The notes under the pieces are model-generated. The model ran no database searches and was not told where the DNA came from. It saw nothing but the letters and a program-made list of their open reading frames with translations. A stretch of 64,000 nucleotides of DNA, from contig NZ_JABSTZ010000002.1 of the NCBI RefSeq assembly GCF_013283745.1, positions 310,001 through 374,000 of the forward strand. Direction: 5' to 3'. The position numbers were made by a program, and so were the translations under genes. The first letter of the stretch is position 1, and each line of letters begins with the position of its first letter. This stretch comes from Aeromicrobium stalagmiti. GTDB lineage: Bacteria; Actinomycetota; Actinomycetes; Propionibacteriales; Nocardioidaceae. Shown here piece by piece: positions 16,981-26,068 of the stretch.

Positions 16981-18726
16981 ATGCGTATGTCCCGGCTCTT
17001 CCTCCGTACTCTCCGCGACGACCCCGCCGATGCCGAGGTCCCGAGCCACAAGCTCCTGGTGCGGGCCGGCTACGTCCGCCGTGTCGCCCCCGGCATCTAC
17101 TCGTGGTTGCCGCTCGGGCTCAAGGTGCTGGCCAAGGTCGAGAAGATCATCCGCGAGGAGATGGACTCCATCGGGTCGCAGGAGGTGCGGTTCCCCGCGC
17201 TGCTGCCGCGTGAGCCCTACGAGGCGAGCAACCGCTGGACCGAGTACGGCCCCAACATCTTCCGCCTCAAGGACCGCAAGGGCAACGACATGCTGCTCGG
17301 ACCGACGCACGAGGAGCTCTTCACGCTGCTGGTCAAGGACCTCTACTCGTCCTACAAGGACCTGCCGCTCAGCCTCTACCAGATCCAGACGAAGTACCGC
17401 GACGAGGCGCGTCCCCGTGCCGGCATCCTGCGCGGCCGCGAGTTCATCATGAAGGACTCCTACTCCTTCGACATCGACGACGCCGGGCTCGAGAAGTCCT
17501 ACCGGGCGCACCGTGAGGCGTACGAACGCATCTTCGACCGCCTCGGCTTCGAGTACGTCATCGTGCACGCCGACTCCGGTGCGATGGGCGGGTCAGCGAG
17601 CGAGGAGTTCCTGGCGGTCTCCGAGACGGGCGAGGACACCTTCGTGCGTTCGCCGGGCGGCTACGCCGCCAACGTCGAGGCCGTCACGACGGTCGCACCC
17701 GACCCGGTTCCGTTCGACGGTCTGCCGGTCGCTCACGCCGAGCAGACGCCCGACACACCGACCATCGACACGCTCGTCGACCACCTCAACGAGGCGTTCC
17801 CGCGCGAGGACCGGCCCTGGGAGGCATCCGACACGCTCAAGAACGTGCTGGTGGTGCTGCGCCACCCCGACGGCACCCGCGAGCCGCTGGCGATCGGCGT
17901 TCCCGGCGACCGGGAGGTCGACGCCAAGCGTCTCGAGACGTCGGTGGCGCCGGCCGAGGTCGAGCCGTTCGGCGACAAGGAGTTCGACGCCCACCCGGGC
18001 CTGGTCAAGGGCTACATCGGACCTGGCGCCCTCGGCCTCGAGGGCACGACCGGCATCCGCTACCTGACCGACCCCCGGGTCGTCGACGGCACACGGTGGG
18101 TGACCGGCGCCGACGTGCAGGGCTCGCACGTCATCGACCTGGTGGCCGGACGCGACTTCACCTCTGACGGCACGATCGAGGCGGCCGAGGTCCGCGCCGG
18201 CGACCCCGCCCCCGACGGCTCCGGGCCGCTCGAGCTCGCCCGCGGCATCGAGATGGGTCACATCTTCCAGCTCGGTCGCAAGTTTGCCGACGTGCTCGAC
18301 CTCAAGGTCCTCGACGAGAACGGCAAGCTCGTCACGGTGACGATGGGCTCGTACGGCGTCGGTGTCTCGCGCGCCGTGGCTGCGGTCGCGGAGTACGCGC
18401 ACGACGAGGCAGGGCTCGTGTGGCCCCGGGAGCTCGCCCCGTTCGACGTCCACCTGATCGTGGCCGGCAAGGACGAGACGGTCATCGCCGGAGCCGAGCA
18501 GGTCTACGCCGACCTGGTCGGTGAGGGCTTCGACGTGCTCTTCGACGACCGTCCGGGCAAGGTCTCGCTCGGCGTGAAGTTCAAGGACGCCGAGCTGATC
18601 GGCGTCCCGACCATCGTCGTCGTCGGCAAGGGCTTCGTCGACGGTGTCGTCGAGGTCAAGGACCGCGTCACCGGCGAGCGTCAGGACGTCGCCCGCGCCG
18701 ACCTGATCGCTGCCCTGCGCGCCTGA
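16981..18726 (+). CDS. proS: Prolyl-tRNA synthetase, bacterial type
   Basis: Class II aminoacyl-tRNA synthetase of 581 aa. Motif 1 region: [19 protein letters not shown]. Motif 2: [19 protein letters not shown]. Motif 3: [16 protein letters not shown]. The editing INS domain lies between motifs 2 and 3 (about 220-400), as in bacterial-type ProRS. The C-terminal anticodon-binding domain is about 480-581 ([19 protein letters not shown]). Alone in its transcription unit, followed by a cluster of GGATCC-centred palindromes. Confidence 0.95.
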   Translation: MRMSRLFLRTLRDDPADAEVPSHKLLVRAGYVRRVAPGIYSWLPLGLKVLAKVEKIIREEMDSIGSQEVRFPALLPREPYEASNRWTEYGPNIFRLKDRKGNDMLLGPTHEELFTLLVKDLYSSYKDLPLSLYQIQTKYRDEARPRAGILRGREFIMKDSYSFDIDDAGLEKSYRAHREAYERIFDRLGFEYVIVHADSGAMGGSASEEFLAVSETGEDTFVRSPGGYAANVEAVTTVAPDPVPFDGLPVAHAEQTPDTPTIDTLVDHLNEAFPREDRPWEASDTLKNVLVVLRHPDGTREPLAIGVPGDREVDAKRLETSVAPAEVEPFGDKEFDAHPGLVKGYIGPGALGLEGTTGIRYLTDPRVVDGTRWVTGADVQGSHVIDLVAGRDFTSDGTIEAAEVRAGDPAPDGSGPLELARGIEMGHIFQLGRKFADVLDLKVLDENGKLVTVTMGSYGVGVSRAVAAVAEYAHDEAGLVWPRELAPFDVHLIVAGKDETVIAGAEQVYADLVGEGFDVLFDDRPGKVSLGVKFKDAELIGVPTIVVVGKGFVDGVVEVKDRVTGERQDVARADLIAALRA

Positions 18727-18730
18727 CCAG

Positions 18731-18813
18731 GGAGGTGGATCTGCCACCTCACCGCGGCGAATGAGGTGGAGGATCCACCTTCTGGCAGCGGGAGAGGTGG
18801 AGGATCCACCTCC
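18731..18813. repeat. Palindrome cluster, family 3 (GAGGTGGA...TCCACCTC)
   Basis: Three adjacent imperfect palindromes built on GAGGTGGA and TCCACCTC arms: 18731-18751 (GGAGGTGGATCTGCCACCTC), 18761-18781 (ATGAGGTGGAGGATCCACCT) and 18793-18813 (GAGGTGGAGGATCCACCTCC). They fill the convergent gap between proS and the ferritin-like gene. The same words recur at 63335-63573, with a related one at 37219-37233. They could act as bidirectional terminators or REP-like elements. Confidence 0.75.
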
Positions 18814-18839
18814 CACCGGGGCGAGGCGGGGCGGGACGG

Positions 18840-19241
18840 TCAGGGCAGGCCGGGGAACGCCCGGGGCTTCGCGCCCCACGTCAGCTCGGCCAGCGCGGCG
18901 CGGGTGAGGTTCTTGACCGCATAGGCCCGCACGTCGCCCTCGGTGACGCCGGCGAGGGTCAGGCACGCGGCGCTGATCCGGGCCTCGAGGTCGCGGGCCG
19001 CGCGGCGGGCTCGGTTGGCGGACGCCAGGGAGCCCACGTCGTACGTCAGCGCGGTCGAGACCGGCTCCGCGTCGAGGCCCTCGATGCGCCGCAGCAGGGC
19101 GTCGCGGGTGTCGCGGTGCGTCTCGAACGCCGTGCGGGCCCGGGGGAGCAGGTCACGGTGACGCGCACCGATGACGGGGTGCAGCCACACCGCCTCGTGC
19201 TCCAGCGCCAGCCAGGCCTGCAGGGCGTCCGTCGGTGTCAT
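18840..19241 (-). CDS. Ferritin-like domain protein (DUF4439-like)
   Basis: 133-aa all-helical protein. WLALEHEAVWLHPVIGARH and the later helices (TRDALLRRIEGLDAEPVST, ANRARRAARDLEARISAACL) resemble the DUF4439 ferritin-like family. The start at 19241 overlaps the stop of the Tat-signal protein gene upstream (ATGA). In actinobacteria such genes commonly sit next to a secreted or lipid-anchored partner upstream of rimP. Function unknown. Confidence 0.68.
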   Translation of the reverse strand: MTPTDALQAWLALEHEAVWLHPVIGARHRDLLPRARTAFETHRDTRDALLRRIEGLDAEPVSTALTYDVGSLASANRARRAARDLEARISAACLTLAGVTEGDVRAYAVKNLTRAALAELTWGAKPRAFPGLP

Positions 19242-19723
19242 CGCAGGTCGCCGATCTCTTGTGCGCACTGGGCGACGCCGGCGGACATGGCAGCGAGCAC
19301 CCGGGTCAGGGCGGGGGAGAAGGCGCGCAGGCAGTCGCGCCGGAGCGTCTTCGCCACGTCGCCGAAGGCCTCCGTCAGCGCTTCGAGGGCAGCCTTCGGG
19401 TCGTCGGGCGGGGGCTCGGCGTCGGTCGTGGCCAGCGAGCCGCCGACCGCGGCGAGCTGCTCGCGCAGGATCACCTCGAACGGCGCCAGCGCCAAGCCGT
19501 CGTGGCGGGACGCGGTCGCCTCGACCAGCGCGAGCAGGGTGCTGACCTGCAGGGCGGCGTCCCGCACCAGGCGGTCGTCCTCGGGATCCGGCTGGGGCTT
19601 GGGGTCCAGCCCCACGGCGTCCGCGACGTCGTCGAGCCGGTGCGTGGCCTGGGCGACCCCCACGAGCGCGGCGCCCCCTGCAACGGCGGCTCCTGTCCCG
19701 AGAAGGACGCGTCGGCTGATCAC
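19238..19723 (-). CDS. Exported helical protein with Tat-like signal
   Basis: 161 aa. The N-terminus ISRRVLLGTGAAVAGGAALV is a twin-arginine-like signal (RR followed by a hydrophobic stretch); there is no lipobox. The mature part is helical with an acidic/proline patch (AEPPPDDPKAALEALTEAFG). It has no recognisable catalytic motif. It is coupled to the ferritin-like gene downstream by a 4-nt overlap, so the pair probably acts together at the membrane. Divergent to the rimP-nusA operon. Confidence 0.65.
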   Translation of the reverse strand: MISRRVLLGTGAAVAGGAALVGVAQATHRLDDVADAVGLDPKPQPDPEDDRLVRDAALQVSTLLALVEATASRHDGLALAPFEVILREQLAAVGGSLATTDAEPPPDDPKAALEALTEAFGDVAKTLRRDCLRAFSPALTRVLAAMSAGVAQCAQEIGDLR

Positions 19724-19843
19724 CGTGGCAGGTTACCGGTCAGATGTTCGGTAGGGTGGTGCGGACACTTCACATGGTGCCCAGCAGCAGCACACGGTGC
19801 CCAGCAGCAGAGCGCGCCCACAACAAAAGACGGAGGACGATCC
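19724..19843 (+). promoter_or_regulatory. rimP operon promoter region with 20-nt tandem duplication
   Basis: TAGGGT at 19752-19757 is a good -10 candidate for the rimP-nusA-infB operon. Downstream, a 20-nt unit ending in GGTGCCCAGCAGCAG is repeated at 19771-19790 and 19791-19810 with one difference, inside the predicted leader. The ribosome-binding site GGAGGA lies just before rimP. Confidence 0.45.
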
Positions 19844-20308
19844 ATGACGGACAGTCTGGAGACCCTCGTCGAGACCGCCCTCCGTGAAGGTGCCCTGGCG
19901 TCGCTCGGCCTCGATCTCGAGGCGCTCGAGCTGACGCCCGCCGGCAACAAGCGCGTCCTCCGCATCGCGGTCGACCGTGACGGCGGGGTCGGCATCGACC
20001 ACATCACCGACGCCACCCGCGCCCTGTCGGAGGTCCTCGACGCCAGCGACGTGATGGGCGAGCAGCCCTACACGCTCGAGGTCACCTCGCGCGGGGTCGA
20101 CCGCCCGCTCACGCACCCCCGCCACTGGCGCCGCAACGAGGGCCGCCTGGTCCGCCTGCGGCTCGCCGACGACTCGTCGGTCGACGGACGCATCGCGACC
20201 TGCGACGACGAAGGCGTCGACGTGGTCGGCCGGACGACCACGCGCTACCCCTACGACCAGATCACCTCAGCGCTCGTGCAGACCGAGCTCAACAGGAAGG
20301 ACGCCTGA
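19844..20308 (+). CDS. rimP: Ribosome maturation factor RimP
   Basis: 154-aa cytoplasmic factor for 30S subunit maturation. It matches RimP over its length: the N-terminal alpha/beta domain (LELTPAGNKRVLRIAVDRDGG, TRALSEVLD, YTLEVTSRGVDRPL) and a C-terminal Sm-like barrel (RLVRLRLADDSSVDGRI). The ATG follows GGAGGACGATCC. Its stop overlaps the nusA start by one base (TGATG). First gene of rimP-nusA-ylxR-infB. Confidence 0.92.
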   Translation: MTDSLETLVETALREGALASLGLDLEALELTPAGNKRVLRIAVDRDGGVGIDHITDATRALSEVLDASDVMGEQPYTLEVTSRGVDRPLTHPRHWRRNEGRLVRLRLADDSSVDGRIATCDDEGVDVVGRTTTRYPYDQITSALVQTELNRKDA

Positions 20309-21366
20309 TGGACATCGACATGGCAGCCCTGCGCGCCCTCGAGCACGAGAAGCAGATCCCGTTCGAGGCGATCTGCGAGGCGATCGAGACCGCCCTGCTC
20401 TCGGCCTATCACAAGACCGGCAGCTCACACCCGCACTCGCGGGTCGAGCTCGACCGCAAGTCCGGCCACGTGACGGTGTGGGCCAAGGAGCGTCTCGAGA
20501 CGCCGCCCCCGCCGGAGCCGGTCGAGGGCGAGGAGCCCGTGCGCGTCCCGGCCTCGTTCACCGAGGAGTTCGACGACACGCCGGACGACTTCGGGCGGTT
20601 CGCCGCCACGATCGCGCGTCAGCTCATCATGCAGCGCATCCGCGACGCCGAGGACGAGTCGAAGTTCGGCGAGTTCTCGGGCAAGGTCGGCGACATCGTC
20701 TCCGGCGTGATCCAGCAGGGTCGCAATCCTGCCGACGTCATGCTCGACCTGGGCCGCATCGAGGCCATCCTCACCGGCACCGAACGCGTCCCCGAGGAGA
20801 AGTACGCCCACGGCGAGCGCCTCAAGGCGTACGTCTACGAGGTCGAGAAGGGCCTGCGCGGGCCGCGCGTCAAGGTCTCGCGCACGCACCCCAACCTGGT
20901 CAAGCTGCTCTTCGCCCTGGAGGCGCCCGAGATCGCCGACGGCTCCGTCGAGATCGTCGCGATCGCCCGCGAGGCCGGCCACCGCACCAAGATCGCCGTG
21001 CGCGCCAACGCGTCGGGCATCAACGCCAAGGGTGCCTGCATCGGCCCGATGGGTTCGCGCGTGCGCAACGTCATGCACGAGCTGCACGGCGAGAAGATCG
21101 ACATCGTCGACTACAGCGACGACCCGGCCGACTTCATCGCGCACGCCCTGTCGCCGTCACAGGTCAAGGGCGTCACGATCGTCGACGCCGCGACCCGCTC
21201 GGCCCGCGTCGTCGTGCCCGACTTCCAGCTGTCGCTCGCGATCGGCAAGGAGGGCCAGAACGCTCGCCTCGCCGCCAAGCTCACGGGCTGGCGCATCGAC
21301 ATCCGCTCCGACACCGAGGCGCCCACGCAAGCGGGCGGCAGCCCCGCTCGCGGTGAGCGCTCGTGA
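20308..21366 (+). CDS. nusA: Transcription termination/antitermination factor NusA
   Basis: 352 aa, the short actinobacterial form without the C-terminal acidic repeats. Order: N-terminal RNA polymerase-binding domain (about 1-125, [20 protein letters not shown]), S1 domain (about 125-200, [22 protein letters not shown]), KH domains (about 225-340: [21 protein letters not shown] and [20 protein letters not shown]). It acts on RNA polymerase in pausing, termination and rRNA antitermination. Overlaps rimP by 1 nt. Confidence 0.94.
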   Translation: MDIDMAALRALEHEKQIPFEAICEAIETALLSAYHKTGSSHPHSRVELDRKSGHVTVWAKERLETPPPPEPVEGEEPVRVPASFTEEFDDTPDDFGRFAATIARQLIMQRIRDAEDESKFGEFSGKVGDIVSGVIQQGRNPADVMLDLGRIEAILTGTERVPEEKYAHGERLKAYVYEVEKGLRGPRVKVSRTHPNLVKLLFALEAPEIADGSVEIVAIAREAGHRTKIAVRANASGINAKGACIGPMGSRVRNVMHELHGEKIDIVDYSDDPADFIAHALSPSQVKGVTIVDAATRSARVVVPDFQLSLAIGKEGQNARLAAKLTGWRIDIRSDTEAPTQAGGSPARGERS

Positions 21367-21369
21367 CCG

Positions 21370-21663
21370 ATGGCGCGACCGCTTCCCGAAACGGGTAGAC
21401 TGTCGGAGGTCGTCCGTACATGCATCGGTTGCAGGCAACGTGCGGACAAGACCACTCTGGTACGGATCGTCGCAGTGCAGGAGCCCACGGCAGTCGTCGT
21501 GACACCTGATCTGCGCGGCACGTTGCCGGGGCGAGGGGCGCACCTGCACCCCACGACCCGGTGCCTGGAGCTCGCGACACGCCGCAAGGCGTTCGGCCGG
21601 GCCCTTCGAGCAGAAGGGCCGCTCGACCTGAGCGCGCTGGCGGCAGTCGTCGAAGAAACATGA
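21370..21663 (+). CDS. ylxR: YlxR/RnpM-family RNA-binding protein
   Basis: 97-aa basic protein. The family core [18 protein letters not shown] and [17 protein letters not shown] is present, followed by [10 protein letters not shown]. YlxR proteins bind RNA (RNase P in Bacillus). The ATG at 21370 lies 4 nt after the nusA stop; a later GTG at about 21409 directly before RTCIGC is also possible. Its stop overlaps a short downstream ATG (ATGA). Confidence 0.85.
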   Translation: MARPLPETGRLSEVVRTCIGCRQRADKTTLVRIVAVQEPTAVVVTPDLRGTLPGRGAHLHPTTRCLELATRRKAFGRALRAEGPLDLSALAAVVEET

Positions 21664-21776
21664 ACACCAGCTCGACCACCAGGAGCGCCGCAACCGCGGT
21701 GTTCCCACGACACGAAATCGGAGCACTCGCTCATGACCTACATGAACGGCCTCGGCCGATGAGTACTGCGCGATGA
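21660..21776 (+). CDS. Possible 38-aa leader ORF between ylxR and infB
   Basis: Short frame starting at the ATGA that overlaps the ylxR stop and ending at the first copy of a 14-nt repeat (C-terminus RPRPMSTAR). It has no resemblance to a known family. Value lies in position: it carries ribosomes from ylxR to the micro-ORF chain before infB. It may be real, or only a by-product of an RNA leader. Confidence 0.4.
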   Translation: MNTSSTTRSAATAVFPRHEIGALAHDLHERPRPMSTAR

Positions 21777-21807
21777 GTACTGCGCAATGAGCACGTTCGT
21801 CAACTAG
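21759..21807 (+). promoter_or_regulatory. Tandem ATGA micro-ORF cascade in the infB leader
   Basis: A 14-nt unit ATGAGTACTGCGCG is repeated at 21759, 21773 and (diverged) 21787. Because 14 is not a multiple of three, each ATG opens a new frame that the next unit closes with an overlapping TGA. The frames encode MSTAR*, MSTAQ* (21773-21790) and MSTFVN* (21787-21807). A terminating ribosome could restart at each step. It ends 44 nt before the infB GTG. Confidence 0.6.
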
Positions 21808-21817
21808 TGGTCTGATC

Positions 21818-21847
21818 CTCCTTCGGGGTCGGACCCCCCTGAAGGAG
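21818..21847 (+). promoter_or_regulatory. Hairpin covering the infB ribosome-binding site
   Basis: CTCCTTC (21818-21824) can pair with GAAGGAG (21841-21847), the Shine-Dalgarno sequence of infB. An inner GGGGT/ACCCC stem (21825-21829 with 21833-21837) extends it. The structure would hide the ribosome-binding site unless opened, for example by ribosomes on the micro-ORFs just upstream. It could also act as a weak terminator. Confidence 0.5.
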
Positions 21848-21851
21848 AAAA

Positions 21852-24644
21852 GTGGCTGTCAGAGTCCACGAGCTCGCCAAAGAGTTCGGCGTCGAGAGCA
21901 AGGTCGTCCTCAACACCCTGAAAGACATGGGTGAGTACGTGAAGTCGGCCTCCTCGACCGTTGAAGCACCCGTCGTCCGTCGCCTCAACGAGGTGCACGG
22001 CGAAGCCCTGCGTGCGCAGGGCGCCAAGAAGTCCGGCGGCAAGGCACCGGCCCAGGCCGAGCCCACCCCCGCCGCGACCCCGTCGCCCGCCGCCCCGGCC
22101 CAGGCCGCTGCACCTGCAGCGCCCGCCCCGGCTGCGCCGACCCCGGCCGCACCGGCACCTGCCCGGACGCCCGGCCCGGTCCCCGGACCCCGCAAGGCTC
22201 CGGAGCCCGCTCCGGTCGCCAAGGAGGCCCCGAAGCCGGCCGCTCCGGCCGCTCCCGCGGCAGCTGCCCCCGCAGCACCCGAGGCACCGACGCGCACCCC
22301 GGGCCCCACGCCCGGCCCGCGTCCGCCTGCTGCCGGCGGCGCCCGCCCCGGCAACAACCCGTTCTCGTCGACGCAGGGCATGCAGCGCAACACGCCGCGC
22401 CCGCCTGCGGCTCGTGAGGGTGGCAGCGGTGCGGCTCCGGCCTCGCCCAGCGGCATGCCCCGTCCCAACCCGGCCATGATGCCGCGCCAGTCGGGCCTCG
22501 CCGGTCCGTCGGCCGGTCGTGGCGCTCCCGGACGCCCCGGCGCTCCGGGCCGTGGTGGCCCCGGTGGGGCTCCCGGTCGCGGTGGACCCGGCGGCGGTGG
22601 CGGTGGCTTCGCCGGTCGCCCCGGTGGCGGCGGCGGAGCTCCGGGTCGTCCCGGTGGCGGCGGCTTCAGCGGCCCCCCGCGCACGGGTGGCCCGGCCGGC
22701 CGCAACACCCGCGGTGGCACCCAGGGCGCGTTCGGTCGCGCCGGTGGACCGGTTCGTCGTGGACGCAAGAGCAAGCGCGCGAAGCGTCAGGAATTCGACC
22801 AGATGCAGGCGCCCGCCATCGGCGGCGTCCGCGTCCGCAAGGGCAACGGTGAGACGGTTCGTCTGACCCGTGGCTCGTCGCTCGCCGACTTCGCCGACAA
22901 GATCGGCGGCGACTCCGCGTCGCTCGTCGAGGTGCTGTTCCACCTCGGTGAGATCGTCACGGCGACCCAGTCGGCCAACGACGAGACCCTGATGCTGCTG
23001 GGCGAGGAGCTCAACTACAACGTCGAGGTCATCTCGCCCGAGGACGAGGACCGCGAGCTGCTCGAGTCGTTCGACATCGAGTTCGGCGAGGACGAGGGTG
23101 GCGAGGCCGACCTGGCCCCCCGTCCGCCGGTCGTCACCGTCATGGGGCACGTCGACCACGGAAAGACCAAGCTCCTCGACGCGCTGCGCAGCAGCAACGT
23201 CGTCGACAAGGAGGCCGGTGGCATCACCCAGACCATCGGCGCCTACCAGGTCTCGACCGAGGTCGACGGCACCGAGCGTCGCATCACCCTGATCGACACC
23301 CCCGGTCACGAGGCGTTCACCGCCATGCGTGCCCGTGGTGCCCAGGCGACCGACATCGCGATCCTCGTGGTCGCGGCCGACGACGGTGTCATGCCGCAGA
23401 CGGTCGAGGCGCTCAACCACGCCAAGGCCGCCGGCGTCCCGATCGTCGTTGCGGTCAACAAGATCGACAAGCCCGACGCCGATCCGACCAAGGCCCGTGG
23501 CCAGCTCACCGAGTACGGACTCGTGCCCGAGGAGTACGGCGGAGACACGATGTTCGTCGACGTCTCGGCCAAGGCTGGTCTTGGACTCGACGACCTGCTC
23601 GAGGCCATCGTCCTGACCGCCGATGCCTCGCTCGACCTGCGCGCCAACCCCGAGCAGAACGCCGAGGGCCTCGTCATCGAGGCACACCTCGACCGTGGTC
23701 GCGGCCCCGTCGCGACGGTGCTCGTCCACCGCGGAACGCTCAAGGTCGGCGACTCGCTCGTCGCCGGTCCGGCGTTCGGTCGGGTGCGCGCCATGCTCGA
23801 CGAGCACGGCAACAACATCGAGGAGGCGACTCCGTCGCGTCCGGCCCTCGTGCTCGGCCTGACGGCCGTGCCCGGCGCCGGTGACAACTTCATGGTGGTG
23901 GCCGACGACCGTCTGGCACGTCAGATCGCCGAGAAGCGTGAGGCGCGCGAGCGCAACGCGCTCCTGGCCCAGCGCAGCGGCCGCCGCACCCTCGAGGACT
24001 TCATGTCCTCGATGGAGAAGGGCGAGACCGACGAGCTGCTGCTGATCCTCAAGGGTGACGGTTCCGGCTCGGTCGAGGCCCTGGAGGACGCACTGGCCCA
24101 GATCGACGTCGGCGACGAGGTCGCACTGCGGGTCATCGACCGCGGTGTCGGTGCGATCACCGAGACCAACGTCATGCTGGCCGCGGCGTCCAACGCTGTG
24201 ATCATCGGCTTCAACGTCCGCCCCCAGGGCAAGGCGACGGAGCTGGCCGACCGCGAGGGTGTCGAGATCAAGTACTACTCGATCATCTACAACGCGATCG
24301 AGGAGATCGAGGCGTCGCTCAAGGGTCTGCTCAAGCCGGAGTTCGAGGAGGCGCAGCTCGGCACAGCCGAGATCCGCGACATCTTCCGCTCCAGCAAGAT
24401 CGGCAACATCGCGGGCTGCATGGTCACCGGTGGAACGATCAAGCGCAACGCCAAGGCGCGTCTGCTCCGTGACGGCTCCGTGGTCGCGGACAACCTCGAC
24501 TTCTCGAGCCTGCGGCGCGAGAAGGACGACGTGTCCGAGGTCCGCGAAGGCTTCGAGTGCGGTCTCGTGCTCAGGGGCTTCAACGACATCAAGGTCGGCG
24601 ACATCGTCGAGACCTTCGAGATGCGCGAGAAGAAGCGCGACTAG
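21852..24644 (+). CDS. infB: Translation initiation factor IF-2
   Basis: 930-aa GTPase that places initiator tRNA on the 30S subunit. The N-terminus has the IF-2 helical motif ([21 protein letters not shown]). A long Ala/Pro then Gly/Arg-rich low-complexity spacer occupies about 60-300, as in other actinobacteria. The G domain starts near 432: [16 protein letters not shown] and NKID. Domains II-IV follow with GTAEIRDIF and GCMVTGGTI. The GTG start follows AAGGAG. Confidence 0.95.
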   Translation: MAVRVHELAKEFGVESKVVLNTLKDMGEYVKSASSTVEAPVVRRLNEVHGEALRAQGAKKSGGKAPAQAEPTPAATPSPAAPAQAAAPAAPAPAAPTPAAPAPARTPGPVPGPRKAPEPAPVAKEAPKPAAPAAPAAAAPAAPEAPTRTPGPTPGPRPPAAGGARPGNNPFSSTQGMQRNTPRPPAAREGGSGAAPASPSGMPRPNPAMMPRQSGLAGPSAGRGAPGRPGAPGRGGPGGAPGRGGPGGGGGGFAGRPGGGGGAPGRPGGGGFSGPPRTGGPAGRNTRGGTQGAFGRAGGPVRRGRKSKRAKRQEFDQMQAPAIGGVRVRKGNGETVRLTRGSSLADFADKIGGDSASLVEVLFHLGEIVTATQSANDETLMLLGEELNYNVEVISPEDEDRELLESFDIEFGEDEGGEADLAPRPPVVTVMGHVDHGKTKLLDALRSSNVVDKEAGGITQTIGAYQVSTEVDGTERRITLIDTPGHEAFTAMRARGAQATDIAILVVAADDGVMPQTVEALNHAKAAGVPIVVAVNKIDKPDADPTKARGQLTEYGLVPEEYGGDTMFVDVSAKAGLGLDDLLEAIVLTADASLDLRANPEQNAEGLVIEAHLDRGRGPVATVLVHRGTLKVGDSLVAGPAFGRVRAMLDEHGNNIEEATPSRPALVLGLTAVPGAGDNFMVVADDRLARQIAEKREARERNALLAQRSGRRTLEDFMSSMEKGETDELLLILKGDGSGSVEALEDALAQIDVGDEVALRVIDRGVGAITETNVMLAAASNAVIIGFNVRPQGKATELADREGVEIKYYSIIYNAIEEIEASLKGLLKPEFEEAQLGTAEIRDIFRSSKIGNIAGCMVTGGTIKRNAKARLLRDGSVVADNLDFSSLRREKDDVSEVREGFECGLVLRGFNDIKVGDIVETFEMREKKRD

Positions 24645-24654
24645 TCAGCACCCT

Positions 24655-24702
24655 GGACGTCATACCGGGCGTGGCCCCAGCGCCACGTCCGGTATGACGT
24701 CC
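24655..24702 (+). repeat. Long hairpin between infB and rbfA
   Basis: A 21-bp stem: 24655-24675 (starting GGACGTCATACCGG) pairs with 24682-24702, all Watson-Crick except one G.T wobble, with a 6-nt loop CCCAGC. It starts 10 nt after the infB stop and ends 22 nt before rbfA. Possible attenuator, RNase III site or palindromic mobile repeat; no T-run. Confidence 0.65.
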
Positions 24703-24724
24703 CACTGATTTCAGGAGAAGCACC

Positions 24725-25165
24725 ATGGCAGGACCCCGCAACGCCAAGGTCGGCGACCGCATCAAGGTCGTCGTCGCGCAGATGCTCGAACGTCGGGTCA
24801 AGGACCCGCGGCTGGGATTCGTGACGATCACGGACGTCCGCATGACCGGTGACGGTCAGCAGGCCTCGGTCTTCTACACCGTCATGGGCGACGAGGCGCA
24901 GCGCAACGACACCGCTGCTGCGCTCCGCAGCGCCACGGGCCTCATCCGGTCCGAGGTCGGCAAGCAGCTCGGCACCCGCATCACGCCGTCGATCACGTTC
25001 TTCCTCGACTCCGTCCCGGAGACGGCCAAGGAGATCGAGGACCTGCTGGCCAAGGTCAAGGCGTCGGACGACGAGGTCGCCTCGCGCACGGTGGGTGCGC
25101 AGTACGCCGGTGACCCCGATCCCTACAAGAAGCCCGTCACGGACGACGAAGGCCTCGATGACTGA
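24725..25165 (+). CDS. rbfA: Ribosome-binding factor A
   Basis: 146-aa 30S maturation factor with a KH-like fold. Conserved segments are RIKVVVAQMLERRVKDPRLGF, VTITDVRMTGD, a helix with RSATGLIRSEVGKQL and TPSITFFLDSVPE. The C-terminal acidic tail is typical. It has its own AGGAG ribosome-binding site after the long hairpin. It overlaps truB by 8 nt. Confidence 0.93.
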   Translation: MAGPRNAKVGDRIKVVVAQMLERRVKDPRLGFVTITDVRMTGDGQQASVFYTVMGDEAQRNDTAAALRSATGLIRSEVGKQLGTRITPSITFFLDSVPETAKEIEDLLAKVKASDDEVASRTVGAQYAGDPDPYKKPVTDDEGLDD

Positions 25166-26036
25166 CCCCGTCTCGGGACTCGTCATCGTCGACAAGCCGT
25201 CGGGGTGGACGTCGCACGACGTCGTCGGTCGCATGCGGCGGCTGGCCGGCACCAAGAAGGTCGGTCACGCCGGCACGCTCGACCCCATGGCGACCGGCGT
25301 CCTGGTGCTCGGCATCAACCGCGCGACCCGTCTGCTGGGACACCTGACCCTCGCCGACAAGGAGTACGTCGCGACGATCCGCCTCGGCCAGTCCACGATC
25401 ACCGACGACGCCGAGGGCGAGGTCACCGCGACCGCCTCGGCCGCGCACGTCGACGAGGCAGCTGTCCGGGCCGTGCTGCCGGCCTACACCGGCGACATCA
25501 TGCAGGTGCCGTCGTCGGTGTCGGCCATCAAGGTCGACGGCGTGCGGTCGTACGCCAAGGTCCGCTCCGGCGAGGAGGTCGCGCTCAAGGCCCGACCCGT
25601 CACGGTGTCGACCTTCGAGGTCGACGAGGTGCGCCACGACGGCGACGCGGTCGACGTCGACGTGCGCGTCGTCTGCTCCAGCGGCACCTACATCCGGGCT
25701 CTGGCCCGTGACGTCGGTGCCGACCTCGGTGTCGGCGGGCACCTCACGATGCTCCGGCGCACCCGGGTGGGGGGCTTCGGGATGTCCCTGGCCCGCACGC
25801 TCGAGCAGCTGGAGGCCGAGCTGGTCGTCATCGGGCTCGACGACGTCGCCCGCACGGCCTTCGCGTCGTACGACCTCGGCGAGCGCGAGGCGTCCGACGT
25901 GCGGTTCGGGCGGTCGCTGACCGGCATCGATCTCGGCGCGCCCGGTCCGGTGGCGGTGTTCGACCCGGCGGGGGGGTTCCTCGCGCTCTACGAGCAGCGT
26001 GGCGGCGTGGCCAAGCCCGTGGCGGTCTTCGTCTAG
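25158..26036 (+). CDS. truB: tRNA pseudouridine(55) synthase
   Basis: 292 aa. It makes pseudouridine-55 in the T-loop of tRNAs. Motif I: GLVIVDKPSGWTSHDVV. The catalytic aspartate lies in HAGTLDPMATGVLVLG. Later motifs are DKEYVATIRLG, PSSVSAIKVDGVRSY and SSGTYIRALARDVG, with a C-terminal PUA-like region. The ATG at 25158 overlaps rbfA. In related genomes ribF-rpsO-pnp usually follow at short distance; here about 6.3 kb of other genes intervene. Confidence 0.94.
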   Translation: MTDPVSGLVIVDKPSGWTSHDVVGRMRRLAGTKKVGHAGTLDPMATGVLVLGINRATRLLGHLTLADKEYVATIRLGQSTITDDAEGEVTATASAAHVDEAAVRAVLPAYTGDIMQVPSSVSAIKVDGVRSYAKVRSGEEVALKARPVTVSTFEVDEVRHDGDAVDVDVRVVCSSGTYIRALARDVGADLGVGGHLTMLRRTRVGGFGMSLARTLEQLEAELVVIGLDDVARTAFASYDLGEREASDVRFGRSLTGIDLGAPGPVAVFDPAGGFLALYEQRGGVAKPVAVFV

Positions 26037-26068
26037 CGCGGCTCGCGGGTCAGTAGGGTGAGGTCATC

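Noticed and set aside
22020..22760. Low-complexity Pro/Ala then Gly/Arg region as a separate gene or error
   Set aside because: It is the in-frame linker of IF-2, normal for actinobacteria; frame is continuous.
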